A stretch of 64,000 bases of DNA from contig NZ_BMXJ01000003.1 of NCBI RefSeq assembly GCF_014651695.1, positions 399,046-463,045 of the forward strand. The letters are read 5' to 3'. Source of the DNA: Nocardiopsis terrae (lineage in GTDB: Bacteria; Actinomycetota; Actinomycetes; Streptosporangiales; Streptosporangiaceae). Position numbers and translations under genes: made by a program. This document shows positions 24,464 through 32,084 of the stretch, one piece after another. The first letter of the stretch is position 1. Each line of letters begins with the position of its first letter. Below the pieces are notes generated by a model, which was not told where the DNA came from, did not search any database, and was given only the letters and a program-made list of their open reading frames with translations.

Positions 24464-26077
24464 ATGCCGGGTACACCCGTATCGCCCGCATCCCCCGCAG
24501 CTTCCGTACCGTCCGGTCCCCCCGTGGCGGGGTCCGCCACAACCCGCCGCCAGGCCCTGGTCGGTGGAGCCGTCACCCTGGGCGCCGCAGCCCTGGGCGG
24601 TGCCCTGGGCGCGCCCTCCGCGTTCGCGGCCGCTCCCCGGGGCCCCGTGATCACCGAACCCTTCTCCCTGGGCGTCGCGTCCGGCGACCCGCGCCACGAC
24701 GGTGTCGTGCTCTGGACCCGGTTGGCCCCCGACCCCCTCGCGGAGGACGGTCTGGGCGGGATGCCCGCCCGCACGGTCGAGGTGGAGTGGCAGGTCTCCC
24801 ACCGGGAGGACTTCTCCACGCTCGCCGCCTCGGGCACTGTCGAGACCGGTCCCGAGCAGGCGCACTCGGTACACGTGGAACTGGAGCACCTGCGCCCCCG
24901 GGCCGACTACTTCTACCGTTTCCGGGTCGGCAACGAGATCAGCCCGGTCGGCCGGACCCGGACCGCTCCGGTACCCGGTACCCGGCTGGACCGGTTCGCC
25001 TTCGCGTTCGCCAGTTGCCAGAGCTACACCCACGGCCACTACACCGCCCAGGCCCACCTCGCTGACGAGGACCTGGACCTGGTGGCCTTCCTCGGCGACT
25101 ACATCTACGAGACCGGCGACCAGGGCGAGATCGGCCGCGGGCACTTCCCCGGGAGGGAGGTCCGTTCCCTGGCCGAGTACCGGCTCCGGCACGCCCAGTA
25201 CAAGACCGACCACAACCTCCAGGCGGCGCACGCGGCCTTCCCCTGGGCGGTGGTCTTCGACGACCACGAGCTGGAGAACAACTGGGCCGACGACACCTCC
25301 TACGGGGAGGACGTGCCGCCGGAGGAGTTCCTGCTGCGCCGGGAACACGCGCTCAAGTCCTACTACGAGCACATGCCGCTGCGCGCCGCCCAGCGCCCGG
25401 CAGGCCCCGACCTGCACCTGTACCGCAGACTGACCTTCGGCAACCTGGTCGACATGCACCTGCTGGACACCCGCCAGTACCGGGACGCGCAGGTGGAGGA
25501 CTCCGAGCGCGACGACCCCGAGCGCACCCTGCTGGGCGCCGACCAGCGCCGGTGGCTGTCCCGGGGGCTGGCCGATTCCACCGCCACCTGGAACGTCCTG
25601 GCCCAGCAGGTGTTCTTCTCCCAGCGCGACTTCGCCGAAGGCGGGGCCACCAACTTCAGCAACGACGCCTGGGACAACTACCGGGTCGAGCGGGACGGCG
25701 TCCGCGACGAGCTCGCCGGGGTGTCCAACCCGGTGGTCCTCACCGGTGACGTGCACGCCAACTACGTGGTGGACGTCAAGGCCGACTTCGACGACGAGTC
25801 CTCGGCGACCGTGGCCACCGAACTGGTGGGCACGTCCTTCACCAGCGGCCGGGACGGGGTGGAGCAGAACCCGGGCGACGCGGTCCAGCTCACCGAGAAC
25901 CCGCACATCAGGTTCATCAACCGCAACCGGGGCTACGTGCGCAACACGGTCACCCCGACGGAGTGGACCGCCGACTACCGGGTGGTCGACTACGTGAGCG
26001 AACCGGGGGCGCCCATCCGCGACCGGGCCAGGTTCGTCATCGACTCCGGCAACCCCGGCGTGCGCCCGCAGAAGTAG
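24464..26077 (+). CDS. PhoD-like alkaline phosphatase/phosphodiesterase with Tat signal
   Basis: The 537-residue protein has a twin-arginine signal (TTRRQALVGG, RR at 28-29) and a likely cleavage after AFA near residue 55, so it is exported folded. PhoD landmarks follow in order: SLGVASGDPRHDGVVLWTRL, FASCQSY, LGDYIYE, DDHELENNW and GDVHANY, which supply metal and substrate ligands. PhoD enzymes release phosphate from diesters and teichoic-acid-like substrates under phosphate starvation. The ATG at 24464 is chosen for AGGAG seven bases upstream and normal Tat n-region length. The repeats at 24305-24337 may bring it under PhoP control. Confidence 0.9.
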   Translation: MPGTPVSPASPAASVPSGPPVAGSATTRRQALVGGAVTLGAAALGGALGAPSAFAAAPRGPVITEPFSLGVASGDPRHDGVVLWTRLAPDPLAEDGLGGMPARTVEVEWQVSHREDFSTLAASGTVETGPEQAHSVHVELEHLRPRADYFYRFRVGNEISPVGRTRTAPVPGTRLDRFAFAFASCQSYTHGHYTAQAHLADEDLDLVAFLGDYIYETGDQGEIGRGHFPGREVRSLAEYRLRHAQYKTDHNLQAAHAAFPWAVVFDDHELENNWADDTSYGEDVPPEEFLLRREHALKSYYEHMPLRAAQRPAGPDLHLYRRLTFGNLVDMHLLDTRQYRDAQVEDSERDDPERTLLGADQRRWLSRGLADSTATWNVLAQQVFFSQRDFAEGGATNFSNDAWDNYRVERDGVRDELAGVSNPVVLTGDVHANYVVDVKADFDDESSATVATELVGTSFTSGRDGVEQNPGDAVQLTENPHIRFINRNRGYVRNTVTPTEWTADYRVVDYVSEPGAPIRDRARFVIDSGNPGVRPQK

Positions 26078-26401
26078 GTCACGGGCCTCCTGAGCGGCCC
26101 GCCGCCCCGGTGGCGGGCCGTCCCCGTGCTGTTGGGCACTCCCCTGCCGGAACCGTCTCCGGGAGAGCTGTCCTCGCTGACAGGCCGCCCTGACCAGCTG
26201 TCAGTCCCCGCCGGGCCAGAGTTGACCGAGGTCGATGTCCGTGAAAGGCGCTGAGCGCCTGAACCGGCCCCGGTGCGCGCGGAGGGCCGGGAGCAACCAC
26301 CGGCGGTCGGACCGTTCTCGTTGCCCGCGGCGGCCGATCCTTTCGCCTGGTCACCGGGCTTTCGGGGAACTTCCTCCCCGGGATTCCGGAGGCGTCCTGG
26401 T
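26078..26401. other. Intergenic region between convergent phoD and dtxR genes
   Basis: I see no credible gene here. It contains CTGACAG-N14-CTGTCAG (26177-26204) and an overlapping CTGTC-N6-GACAG (26168-26183), which can form alternative hairpins and may terminate phoD, plus a small AGGCGC-TGA-GCGCCT repeat near 26247. Confidence 0.5.
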
Positions 26402-27100
26402 CTACCTGTCCTCGGGGCTGAGCCAGAGGGCTTCTGCGGCGACCAGGCCGAGGGCCTGGCCCCTCTCCTCGCCGCCCTTCTCCGGGTGCACCGAGATCTG
26501 GATGGAACCGGCGAACGGAAGCCGTTCCACGACCTCCACGCGCATACCGATGCCGATGTCGATGTCGGCCAGGTAGCGCAGGAGTTCGGGGTCGGTGTCG
26601 TTGACCCGGACGATCACCCCGGACGTTCCGGCCTCGGCCTCGGAGAGCAGTACGGACTCGCGTTCGACGATGGTGCCCTCGCGGGTGGGGATGGGGTCGC
26701 CGTGCGGATCCACCACCGGTTCCCCCAGGTGTGCGGCGATGCGGTCGACGAACTTGTCCGAAACCACGTGTTCGAGGATTTCGGCCTCGTCGTGCACCTC
26801 GTCCCAGGAGTAGCCCAGCTCGGCCACCAGGTAGGTCTCCAGCAGCCGATGGCGGCGCAGTACCGCCAGGGCGGCCTTGGTCCCGGTCTCGGTGAGGCTG
26901 ACGTTGCCGTACCGCTGGTGCTCCACGAAACCGAGCTCGTTGAGTTTGCGGAGCATCCCCGACACCGAGGAGTTGGACACCGAGAGCCGTTCGGCCATCC
27001 CGGAGATCGTCACCGGCCCGGTGCCGCGTTCCTGGAGGTCGTAGATGACCTTCACGTAGTCCTCGGCCGAAGTGGACGGCCGTGCCGGTGTGTTCCCCAT
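26402..27100 (-). CDS. DtxR/MntR-family metal-dependent regulator
   Basis: The 232-residue protein matches the DtxR family: winged helix with ISGMAERLSVSNSSVSGMLRKLNELGFV, metal-binding/dimerisation segment RHRLLETYLVAELGYSWDEVHDEAEILEHVVSD, and a C-terminal FeoA/SH3-like domain. The ligand pattern H-x-E (HDEAEILEH) is preserved; it could sense iron or manganese. The ATG at 27100 is preferred over the longer frame because TACGGT lies exactly 7 nt upstream, a leaderless -10. No metal transporter is adjacent, so its targets must lie elsewhere. Confidence 0.9.
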   Translation of the reverse strand: MGNTPARPSTSAEDYVKVIYDLQERGTGPVTISGMAERLSVSNSSVSGMLRKLNELGFVEHQRYGNVSLTETGTKAALAVLRRHRLLETYLVAELGYSWDEVHDEAEILEHVVSDKFVDRIAAHLGEPVVDPHGDPIPTREGTIVERESVLLSEAEAGTSGVIVRVNDTDPELLRYLADIDIGIGMRVEVVERLPFAGSIQISVHPEKGGEERGQALGLVAAEALWLSPEDR

Positions 27101-27107
27101 GCCCGTA

Positions 27108-27113
27108 ACCGTA
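27108..27113 (-). promoter_or_regulatory. Leaderless -10 element of the DtxR-family gene
   Basis: TACGGT on the minus strand ends 7 nt before the ATG at 27100, without a Shine-Dalgarno sequence. Confidence 0.5.
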
Positions 27114-27429
27114 TCGCGGACCGTCCTGGGACAACGATTTCCGCCACCCGCCCTGTGGACGACCTCCGCGAGCGTTCTCGTCAACGGACTCTCCCCCGAT
27201 CACGTTCCCCGAAGGGTTCACGACTCGGAGCAGTTGGTGCACAAGGGCGAACCCGGGTTCGAGTAGTACCGAAACGAGTGAGAACGGGCGGTGCGAGCGC
27301 GGATTCATCCGTGTTCGCGCCGTTTCTGCCTTCGGTTCCCACTGATTGGGCATGCCAAGTTCCGAAAACCCGCCCCACACCGGGGTCCGTGCCCCAACAC
27401 TGGGATGCGGCGGTTGGGGAAGGGAGAAC
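27114..27429. other. Intergenic region upstream of the fulvocin C-related gene
   Basis: No gene is supported in this stretch, which separates the divergent DtxR-family and fulvocin C-related genes. It contains one perfect 14-bp palindrome, CGAACCCGGGTTCG (27248-27261), that could be a regulator site or a small hairpin. Confidence 0.4.
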
Positions 27430-28392
27430 ATGAGGAACATTCGGACTCGGTACGTACTGGCCTTCGACTCCTCGTGCGACAGGTGCGCCGACATCTCCCA
27501 CGCGGTGGAGGCCGTGTCCGGCGGCAGGCTGGAGACGCTGCCGCTCACCCACCCGGACGTTCGGGAGTGGCGGGGCCGCCAGTGGGGGCCGAACGCCCCC
27601 TGGGTGCCGACGCTGGTACGCCACCGCGGCGACGATGTCCGCTGCTGGAGCGGGGCGGCGATGGTCCGTCCGTTCGTGCGCGGCCTGGGCGCGCGGGTGG
27701 CGCTGCGGGTCCTGGAAGCACTGGGGGAACTGAGCCGCCAACGCTGCCGCGCCCCCTGGGAACGGGCACGGGTCTCCGCCGCCCGCGTCCCGGTGCGGCC
27801 GCGCCTGCTGCGCTGGGCTGCGGGCGGCGCCGCGCTCGTGACCCTGGCGCTGGCCGGACGCACCCCCGGGCTGGCCCGCTCCGACCACGCCCTGGCCCGG
27901 GAGTGGGTGGAGACCAACCGGGACCGGCTGCCGAGGGACTACGACGCGTTCGTGTCCCACCCTCTGGTCCGCCGCCGCCTCGTCTTCGCCGAACTCCCGC
28001 CCCTGGCCCGCCGTGACCTGTGGCTGGAGCACCTACGCCGCTACGAGCGGGCCCACCCCCACCTCACGGCCGCCCAGCGCGAGGTCGTGGACCTGGCCCG
28101 CCGGACGCTGTCCGACGTGCTGGTGTTCCGGGACGGACTGGACCCGATCCGGGAACGGGAGCTGCGCGGCCTGGCCGTCTCGGCCTTCGGCACCGAGGAG
28201 GCCCATGCGCTCCTGGCCACCCTGGGTCCCGACGAGCCGGATCCGGACGGTGCCGCCCACGCGGGGAAGGGGCGTTGCGGAGCCTGGGAGCCGTGTCTGT
28301 CGAAGGGGTGCCGGGAGCTCCCCTTCACCTGCGGAACCGCCTGGGCGTACACCCGTGACGGCATCCGCGTCCGTGCGGAACCGGCCGGTTAG
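27430..28392 (+). CDS. Bacteriocin fulvocin C-related protein
   Basis: The 320-residue protein has an N-terminal thioredoxin-like segment (VLAFDSSCDRCADIS with a CxxC pair at about residues 15-18), a central hydrophobic stretch (LLRWAAGGAALVTLALAG) that probably spans the membrane, a helical charged region, and a C-terminal Cys-rich tail (CGAWEPC...GC...FTCGTAWAY). The tail resembles the GCGTGWVY end of fulvocin C from Myxococcus. GGGAGAAC precedes the ATG. Proteins of this name are common in actinomycetes but have no proven antibacterial role. The tail here lacks the last cysteines, so a bactericidal peptide is doubtful. Confidence 0.72.
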   Translation: MRNIRTRYVLAFDSSCDRCADISHAVEAVSGGRLETLPLTHPDVREWRGRQWGPNAPWVPTLVRHRGDDVRCWSGAAMVRPFVRGLGARVALRVLEALGELSRQRCRAPWERARVSAARVPVRPRLLRWAAGGAALVTLALAGRTPGLARSDHALAREWVETNRDRLPRDYDAFVSHPLVRRRLVFAELPPLARRDLWLEHLRRYERAHPHLTAAQREVVDLARRTLSDVLVFRDGLDPIRERELRGLAVSAFGTEEAHALLATLGPDEPDPDGAAHAGKGRCGAWEPCLSKGCRELPFTCGTAWAYTRDGIRVRAEPAG

Positions 28393-29056
28393 CGCTCCGC
28401 ACGGAAGGTCCCGGAGCGGGAGGGAGGCCCCTGCCGGGTCGGTCCGTCCGGGCCGAACCGGGGTCCGGGCGCAGGTGGGCGATCGTCCCCTCCGCGACCG
28501 GGTACGGGTGCTCCCGCGGCAACAGCTCGGACGCCGCGTCCAGGTCACCCTTCCGCACCAGGCCGTGCACCTCGTGGGCCAACGGGGTCACGTCGGTGAT
28601 CGCCACCGTCCACTCGTCGGCGTAGCGGCGCGAGGCCTCACCCGACAGGCCGAGCTGGAGCGAACGGTGGCCCAGCGGGTTCAGGCGCAGGTCGCGTTCG
28701 GGATCCCACTGCACCCGTGCGGGGGCCTCGCGCAGTTCGCGCTTCCAGGCCTCCCGGTCGGCGTGCACGCCCCGTTCGTAGTGCGACAGTGCCGAGTTGC
28801 GCAGTGCCCACTCGAACCCTGCGCGGTCGACCTCCACCGCCAGGACGGTCTCCTGGTTCTCCTTGAGCCCCCAGCCGCAGCGGTACATCATCCACCGGAA
28901 CGACGGTTTGACCCAGGTCATCCGCTCGCGCTTCCACGAGGGCGGAAAGCGGCCGTCGCGCGCCGCGGGGACGCCGATGGCGGGGCTGTAGGCCTGGTAG
29001 ACGGTGACCGTGGTGTCGGTGTACCGGGCACGGATCTGGAACGGGGGGATGCTCAC
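28325..29056 (-). CDS. DUF4291 family protein with extended C-terminal tail
   Basis: The first 190 or so residues match DUF4291: IPPFQIRARYTDTTVTVYQAYSP, then RMTWVKPSFRWMMYRCGWG and QETVLAVEVDRAGFEWAL. The start is a GTG at 29056. The function of the family is unknown. The last 45 or so residues (from about RPDPGSARTDRP) are Arg/Pro-rich, unlike the family, and the final 68 bp overlap the 3' end of the convergent fulvocin C-related gene. This suggests the original stop codon was lost and the frame now reads through antisense of its neighbour. No terminator hairpin separates the pair. Confidence 0.78.
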   Translation of the reverse strand: MSIPPFQIRARYTDTTVTVYQAYSPAIGVPAARDGRFPPSWKRERMTWVKPSFRWMMYRCGWGLKENQETVLAVEVDRAGFEWALRNSALSHYERGVHADREAWKRELREAPARVQWDPERDLRLNPLGHRSLQLGLSGEASRRYADEWTVAITDVTPLAHEVHGLVRKGDLDAASELLPREHPYPVAEGTIAHLRPDPGSARTDRPGRGLPPAPGPSVRSANRPVPHGRGCRHGCTPRRFRR

Positions 29057-29151
29057 GGGACACCAGGGTGCCGCTGGCCAGCGGCCGGGGCAACCGGTTT
29101 TCCGCCGGCCAGCGCAGGTCCCGGTGCGGGGCCCGCCCGTTCGGACTCCGC

Positions 29152-29847
29152 TCAGCCCAGCTGCTTGAGCAGCTCCTGGGCCAGCGGGGCGGAGGAGGCC
29201 GGGTTCTGGCCGGTGACCAGGTTCCGGTCCACCACGACCTTGGGCGCCCAGGGCTCCCCTTCCTGGAAGTCCACCCCGGCCTCGACCAGGCGGTCCTGGA
29301 GCAGCCACCGGGCCTTGTCGGCCAGCCCCGCCTGGGTCTCCTCGTCGTTGGTGAAGCCGCTGACCCGGTAACCGGCGAACGCGTTGGTGCCGTCGGCGCG
29401 CTCGGCTGCCAGCAGGGCGGCCGGTCCGTGGCAGACCACGCCGAGCGGCCTGCCCGAGTCCAGGGCGTCGGTGAGCAGCCGGCCGGAGGTGGTGTTCACG
29501 GCCAGGTCCTCCATGGGGCCGTGCCCGCCGGGGTAGTAGACCGCGGCGTACTCGTCGAGGTCGACCTCCTCCAGCTTGACGGGCGAGCGGAGTTCGGTGA
29601 AGGAGTCCAGGGCGGCGGCGACCCGGTCGGCGTTCTCCTGGCCGCCGTTGGCTCCCGCGGCCAGACTGCCCTGGTCGACGGGGGGAACGACCCCGCCGGG
29701 GGTGGCGACCACGATTTCGTGTCCGGCGTCCTTGAAGGCCTCGTAGGGTGCCACGGCCTCCTCGGCCCAGAAACCGGTCGGGTGCGGGGTTCCGTCGGCC
29801 AGTGTCCAGTGGTCGGCGCCGGTCATCACAAAGAGGATCTTGGACAT
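29152..29847 (-). CDS. DJ-1/PfpI (Hsp31-like) family protein
   Basis: The 231-residue protein belongs to the class-I glutamine-amidotransferase-like superfamily: YYPGGHGPMEDL precedes the nucleophile elbow VVCHGPAAL with the catalytic Cys. Its N-terminus ILFVMTGADHWTLADGTPHPTGFWAEE is typical of Hsp31-like proteins such as glyoxalase III or deglycase-type enzymes. It probably handles methylglyoxal or damaged proteins. It lies near a GlxA-type regulator and a quinone oxidoreductase, consistent with reactive electrophile stress. Confidence 0.87.
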   Translation of the reverse strand: MSKILFVMTGADHWTLADGTPHPTGFWAEEAVAPYEAFKDAGHEIVVATPGGVVPPVDQGSLAAGANGGQENADRVAAALDSFTELRSPVKLEEVDLDEYAAVYYPGGHGPMEDLAVNTTSGRLLTDALDSGRPLGVVCHGPAALLAAERADGTNAFAGYRVSGFTNDEETQAGLADKARWLLQDRLVEAGVDFQEGEPWAPKVVVDRNLVTGQNPASSAPLAQELLKQLG

Positions 29848-30040
29848 GCTGTGTCACTCCGAAGGTGCTCGGGCGGTGGGCCTGGATGATGTGTTGCCTG
29901 TCGCTGACCCTGACGGATCGCACACGGAGAGTCAGGACCGCGACCTCACCGACGCTAGTTGCCTGAGCAATTATTTTCCAATGAGGCACCCTATGTCTGT
30001 CATCAGTATTTCAATGAGTTCCTGATCAGCACCCCTGACC

Positions 30041-31000
30041 TCAGGAAACACCGGCCACGGCGCCTCGGAACGTGCGCCGGTAGGTGAGCGGGGACACCCC
30101 GATCGCGGCCCGCAGGTGTTGTCGCAACGAGGTCCCGGTGGCGAAGCCCACCTGCCCGGCGATGTCCTCCACCGGCAGGTCGGTGGACTCCAGCAGGTGC
30201 CGGGCCCGCAGTATCCGCTGCTGGGTCAGCCACCGGCCCGGACTCACCCCGACCTCCTCGTTGAAGCGCCGGATGAAGGTGCGCAGGCTCATGTTGGCGT
30301 GCGCGGCCAGGTCGGTGAGGGCGAGCGGTTCACCAAGGTGTTCCAGGGCCCAGCCCCGGGTGGCGGCTGTCCCGTCCCGACCCTCCTCGGGCACCGGCTG
30401 TTCGATGTACTGGGCCTGGCCGCCGTCCCGCCAGGGCGGCACCACGCAGGTCCGCGCCACCCGGTTGGCGACCTCGCTCCCGTGGTCGGCGCGCACCAGG
30501 TGCAGGCACACGTCCACCCCCGAGGCGGCACCCGCGGAGGTCAACAGGTCTCCGTCGTCGACGAACAGGACGTCGGGGTCCAGGTCGACCCGCGGGAACC
30601 ACTGCCGGAAGAGCGGTACGAGCTTCCAGTGGGTGGTGGCCGGGCGCTCGTCGAGCCACCCCGCGGCGGCCAGGAGGAACGCCCCGGTGCAGATGGAGAC
30701 CACGCGGGTCCCCGGTCGCACCGCGTCCAGGGCCGCACCGGCGGCGGAGGGCAGCCCTTCGGAGAGCAGGTGGTGGTCGAAGGGCGGGATCACCACGGTG
30801 TCGGCGGTGGACAGGAGTTCGGGTCCGTGTTCGACGGTGATCGCGAAGTCGGTGTTGGTGCGCACCGAGGAACCCTCGATCCCGCAGGTCAGCACCTCGT
30901 ACAGACCCTCGGCGGACCCGAGTACCCGGTTCGGGATGCCCAGCTCGAAGGGGTAGACGCCCGGCAGGGCCAGGACCACGACACGGTGCGGAGTGCTCAT
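30041..31000 (-). CDS. GlxA-type AraC-family regulator (DJ-1/PfpI domain plus HTH)
   Basis: The 319-residue protein has an N-terminal DJ-1/PfpI-like sensor domain (VVVLALPGVYPFELGIP and VSICTGAFLLAAAGWLD) and a C-terminal double AraC HTH (HANMSLRTFIRRFNEEVGVSPGRWL, then IAGQVGFATGTSLRQHLRAAIGVSP). The ATG at 31000 follows TAGGAT at 6 nt, a leaderless -10. It is divergent from a quinone-oxidoreductase-like gene, with paired half-sites between them (30999-31035), so it most likely controls that gene. Confidence 0.9.
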   Translation of the reverse strand: MSTPHRVVVLALPGVYPFELGIPNRVLGSAEGLYEVLTCGIEGSSVRTNTDFAITVEHGPELLSTADTVVIPPFDHHLLSEGLPSAAGAALDAVRPGTRVVSICTGAFLLAAAGWLDERPATTHWKLVPLFRQWFPRVDLDPDVLFVDDGDLLTSAGAASGVDVCLHLVRADHGSEVANRVARTCVVPPWRDGGQAQYIEQPVPEEGRDGTAATRGWALEHLGEPLALTDLAAHANMSLRTFIRRFNEEVGVSPGRWLTQQRILRARHLLESTDLPVEDIAGQVGFATGTSLRQHLRAAIGVSPLTYRRTFRGAVAGVS

Positions 31001-31035
31001 GGCAAGATCCTATCCAAAGATGGCAATCATGCCAT
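30999..31035. promoter_or_regulatory. Paired AraC-type half-sites and leaderless -10
   Basis: ATGGCAA occurs at 30999 and again at 31020, a spacing of exactly 21 bp, which is how AraC-family proteins bind direct repeats. The second copy is part of the inverted repeat ATGGCA-ATCA-TGCCAT (31020-31035). TAGGAT (31012-31007, minus strand) is the regulator's own -10. Confidence 0.55.
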
Positions 31036-31071
31036 GGTGCCGACGGCGCCCGATCCGCCAACCTGGGAACC

Positions 31072-32025
31072 ATGAGCAACGACAGCAACGCCACCATGCG
31101 CGCCATCAGTCAGGACACCCACGGCGGACCGGAGGTCCTGCACGAGGTCCGGGTCCCCCGCCCGGCACCGGGCCCCAGCCAGATCCTGGTCTCCGTCCGC
31201 GCCGCCGGGGTCAACCCCACCGATTGGAAGCACCGTGCGAGCGGTCTCTTCCTGAACCGTCTCCCCCTCGTCCTGGGCTGGGACGTCTCCGGAGTCGTGG
31301 AGTCCGTGGGTTACGGCGTCACCCTGTTCAAGCCCGGTGACGAGGTCTTCGGGATGCTGCCCTACCCGCACGGGGTGGGCTCGCACGCCGAGTACGCCCT
31401 GGGCCCCGCGCGCGCCTTCACCCACAAACCCGCCTCGGTCGACCACGTCCAGGCCGGAGCGCTGCCGCTGGTCTCCCTCACCGCCTACCAGGCACTGGTC
31501 GACACCGCCCGGCTCCGGGCCGGACAGCGCGTGCTGGTACACGCCGCCGCCGGAGGGGTCGGACACGTGGCTGTGCAGATCGCCAAGTCCCTGGGCGCGT
31601 ACGTCATCGGCACAGCGAGCGAGCCCAAGCACGCCCTCCTGCGCGAGCTGGGCGCGGACGAGGTCATCGACTACCGCACGACCGACTTCACCGAGGCCAC
31701 CGGGGACATCGACGTGGTCCTGGACCCGTTGTCGGGGGAAACCCGGACCCGCTCCCTGGAGGTGCTGCGCCCGGGCGGGACCCTGGTCTCGCTCCTGCCC
31801 GGCCAGGACCCGCAGGAGGAGGCCCGGGCGCGGAGCCTGGGGGTCCGGGTCGAGACACTGCTGGTGGAGGCCGACCACCAGGGTATGAACGCGATCGCCG
31901 GGTTGGTGGGCCGGGGAGAACTGCGGGCCCACGTGGAGACCGTCCTCCCGCTGGCCGAGGCGGCCAAGGCGCACGCCCTCGGTGAGACCGACCGCACCAC
32001 CGGCAAGATCGTCCTGACCGTTTAA
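31072..32025 (+). CDS. NADP-dependent quinone oxidoreductase-like MDR protein
   Basis: This 317-residue protein is a medium-chain reductase without structural zinc ligands: N-terminal GroES-like domain (GGPEVLHEVRVPRPAPGPSQILV), NADPH motif VHAAAGGVGHVAVQIAKSLGAYV near residue 160, and a GKIVL C-terminus. It is a distant paralogue of the gene at 23235 and is likewise paired with a divergent regulator. The family reduces quinones, enones and related electrophiles. Confidence 0.88.
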   Translation: MSNDSNATMRAISQDTHGGPEVLHEVRVPRPAPGPSQILVSVRAAGVNPTDWKHRASGLFLNRLPLVLGWDVSGVVESVGYGVTLFKPGDEVFGMLPYPHGVGSHAEYALGPARAFTHKPASVDHVQAGALPLVSLTAYQALVDTARLRAGQRVLVHAAAGGVGHVAVQIAKSLGAYVIGTASEPKHALLRELGADEVIDYRTTDFTEATGDIDVVLDPLSGETRTRSLEVLRPGGTLVSLLPGQDPQEEARARSLGVRVETLLVEADHQGMNAIAGLVGRGELRAHVETVLPLAEAAKAHALGETDRTTGKIVLTV

Positions 32026-32084
32026 GGGCACGAGCAGGTGCGCCGGTGCAGCCCCCGCCGCGGCGGGGGCTGCCGGGGGCCGGT

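Noticed and set aside
27248..27275. T-arm-like GGGTTCGAGT near a palindrome, considered as tRNA
   Set aside because: No acceptor stem, anticodon arm or D arm can be formed around it.
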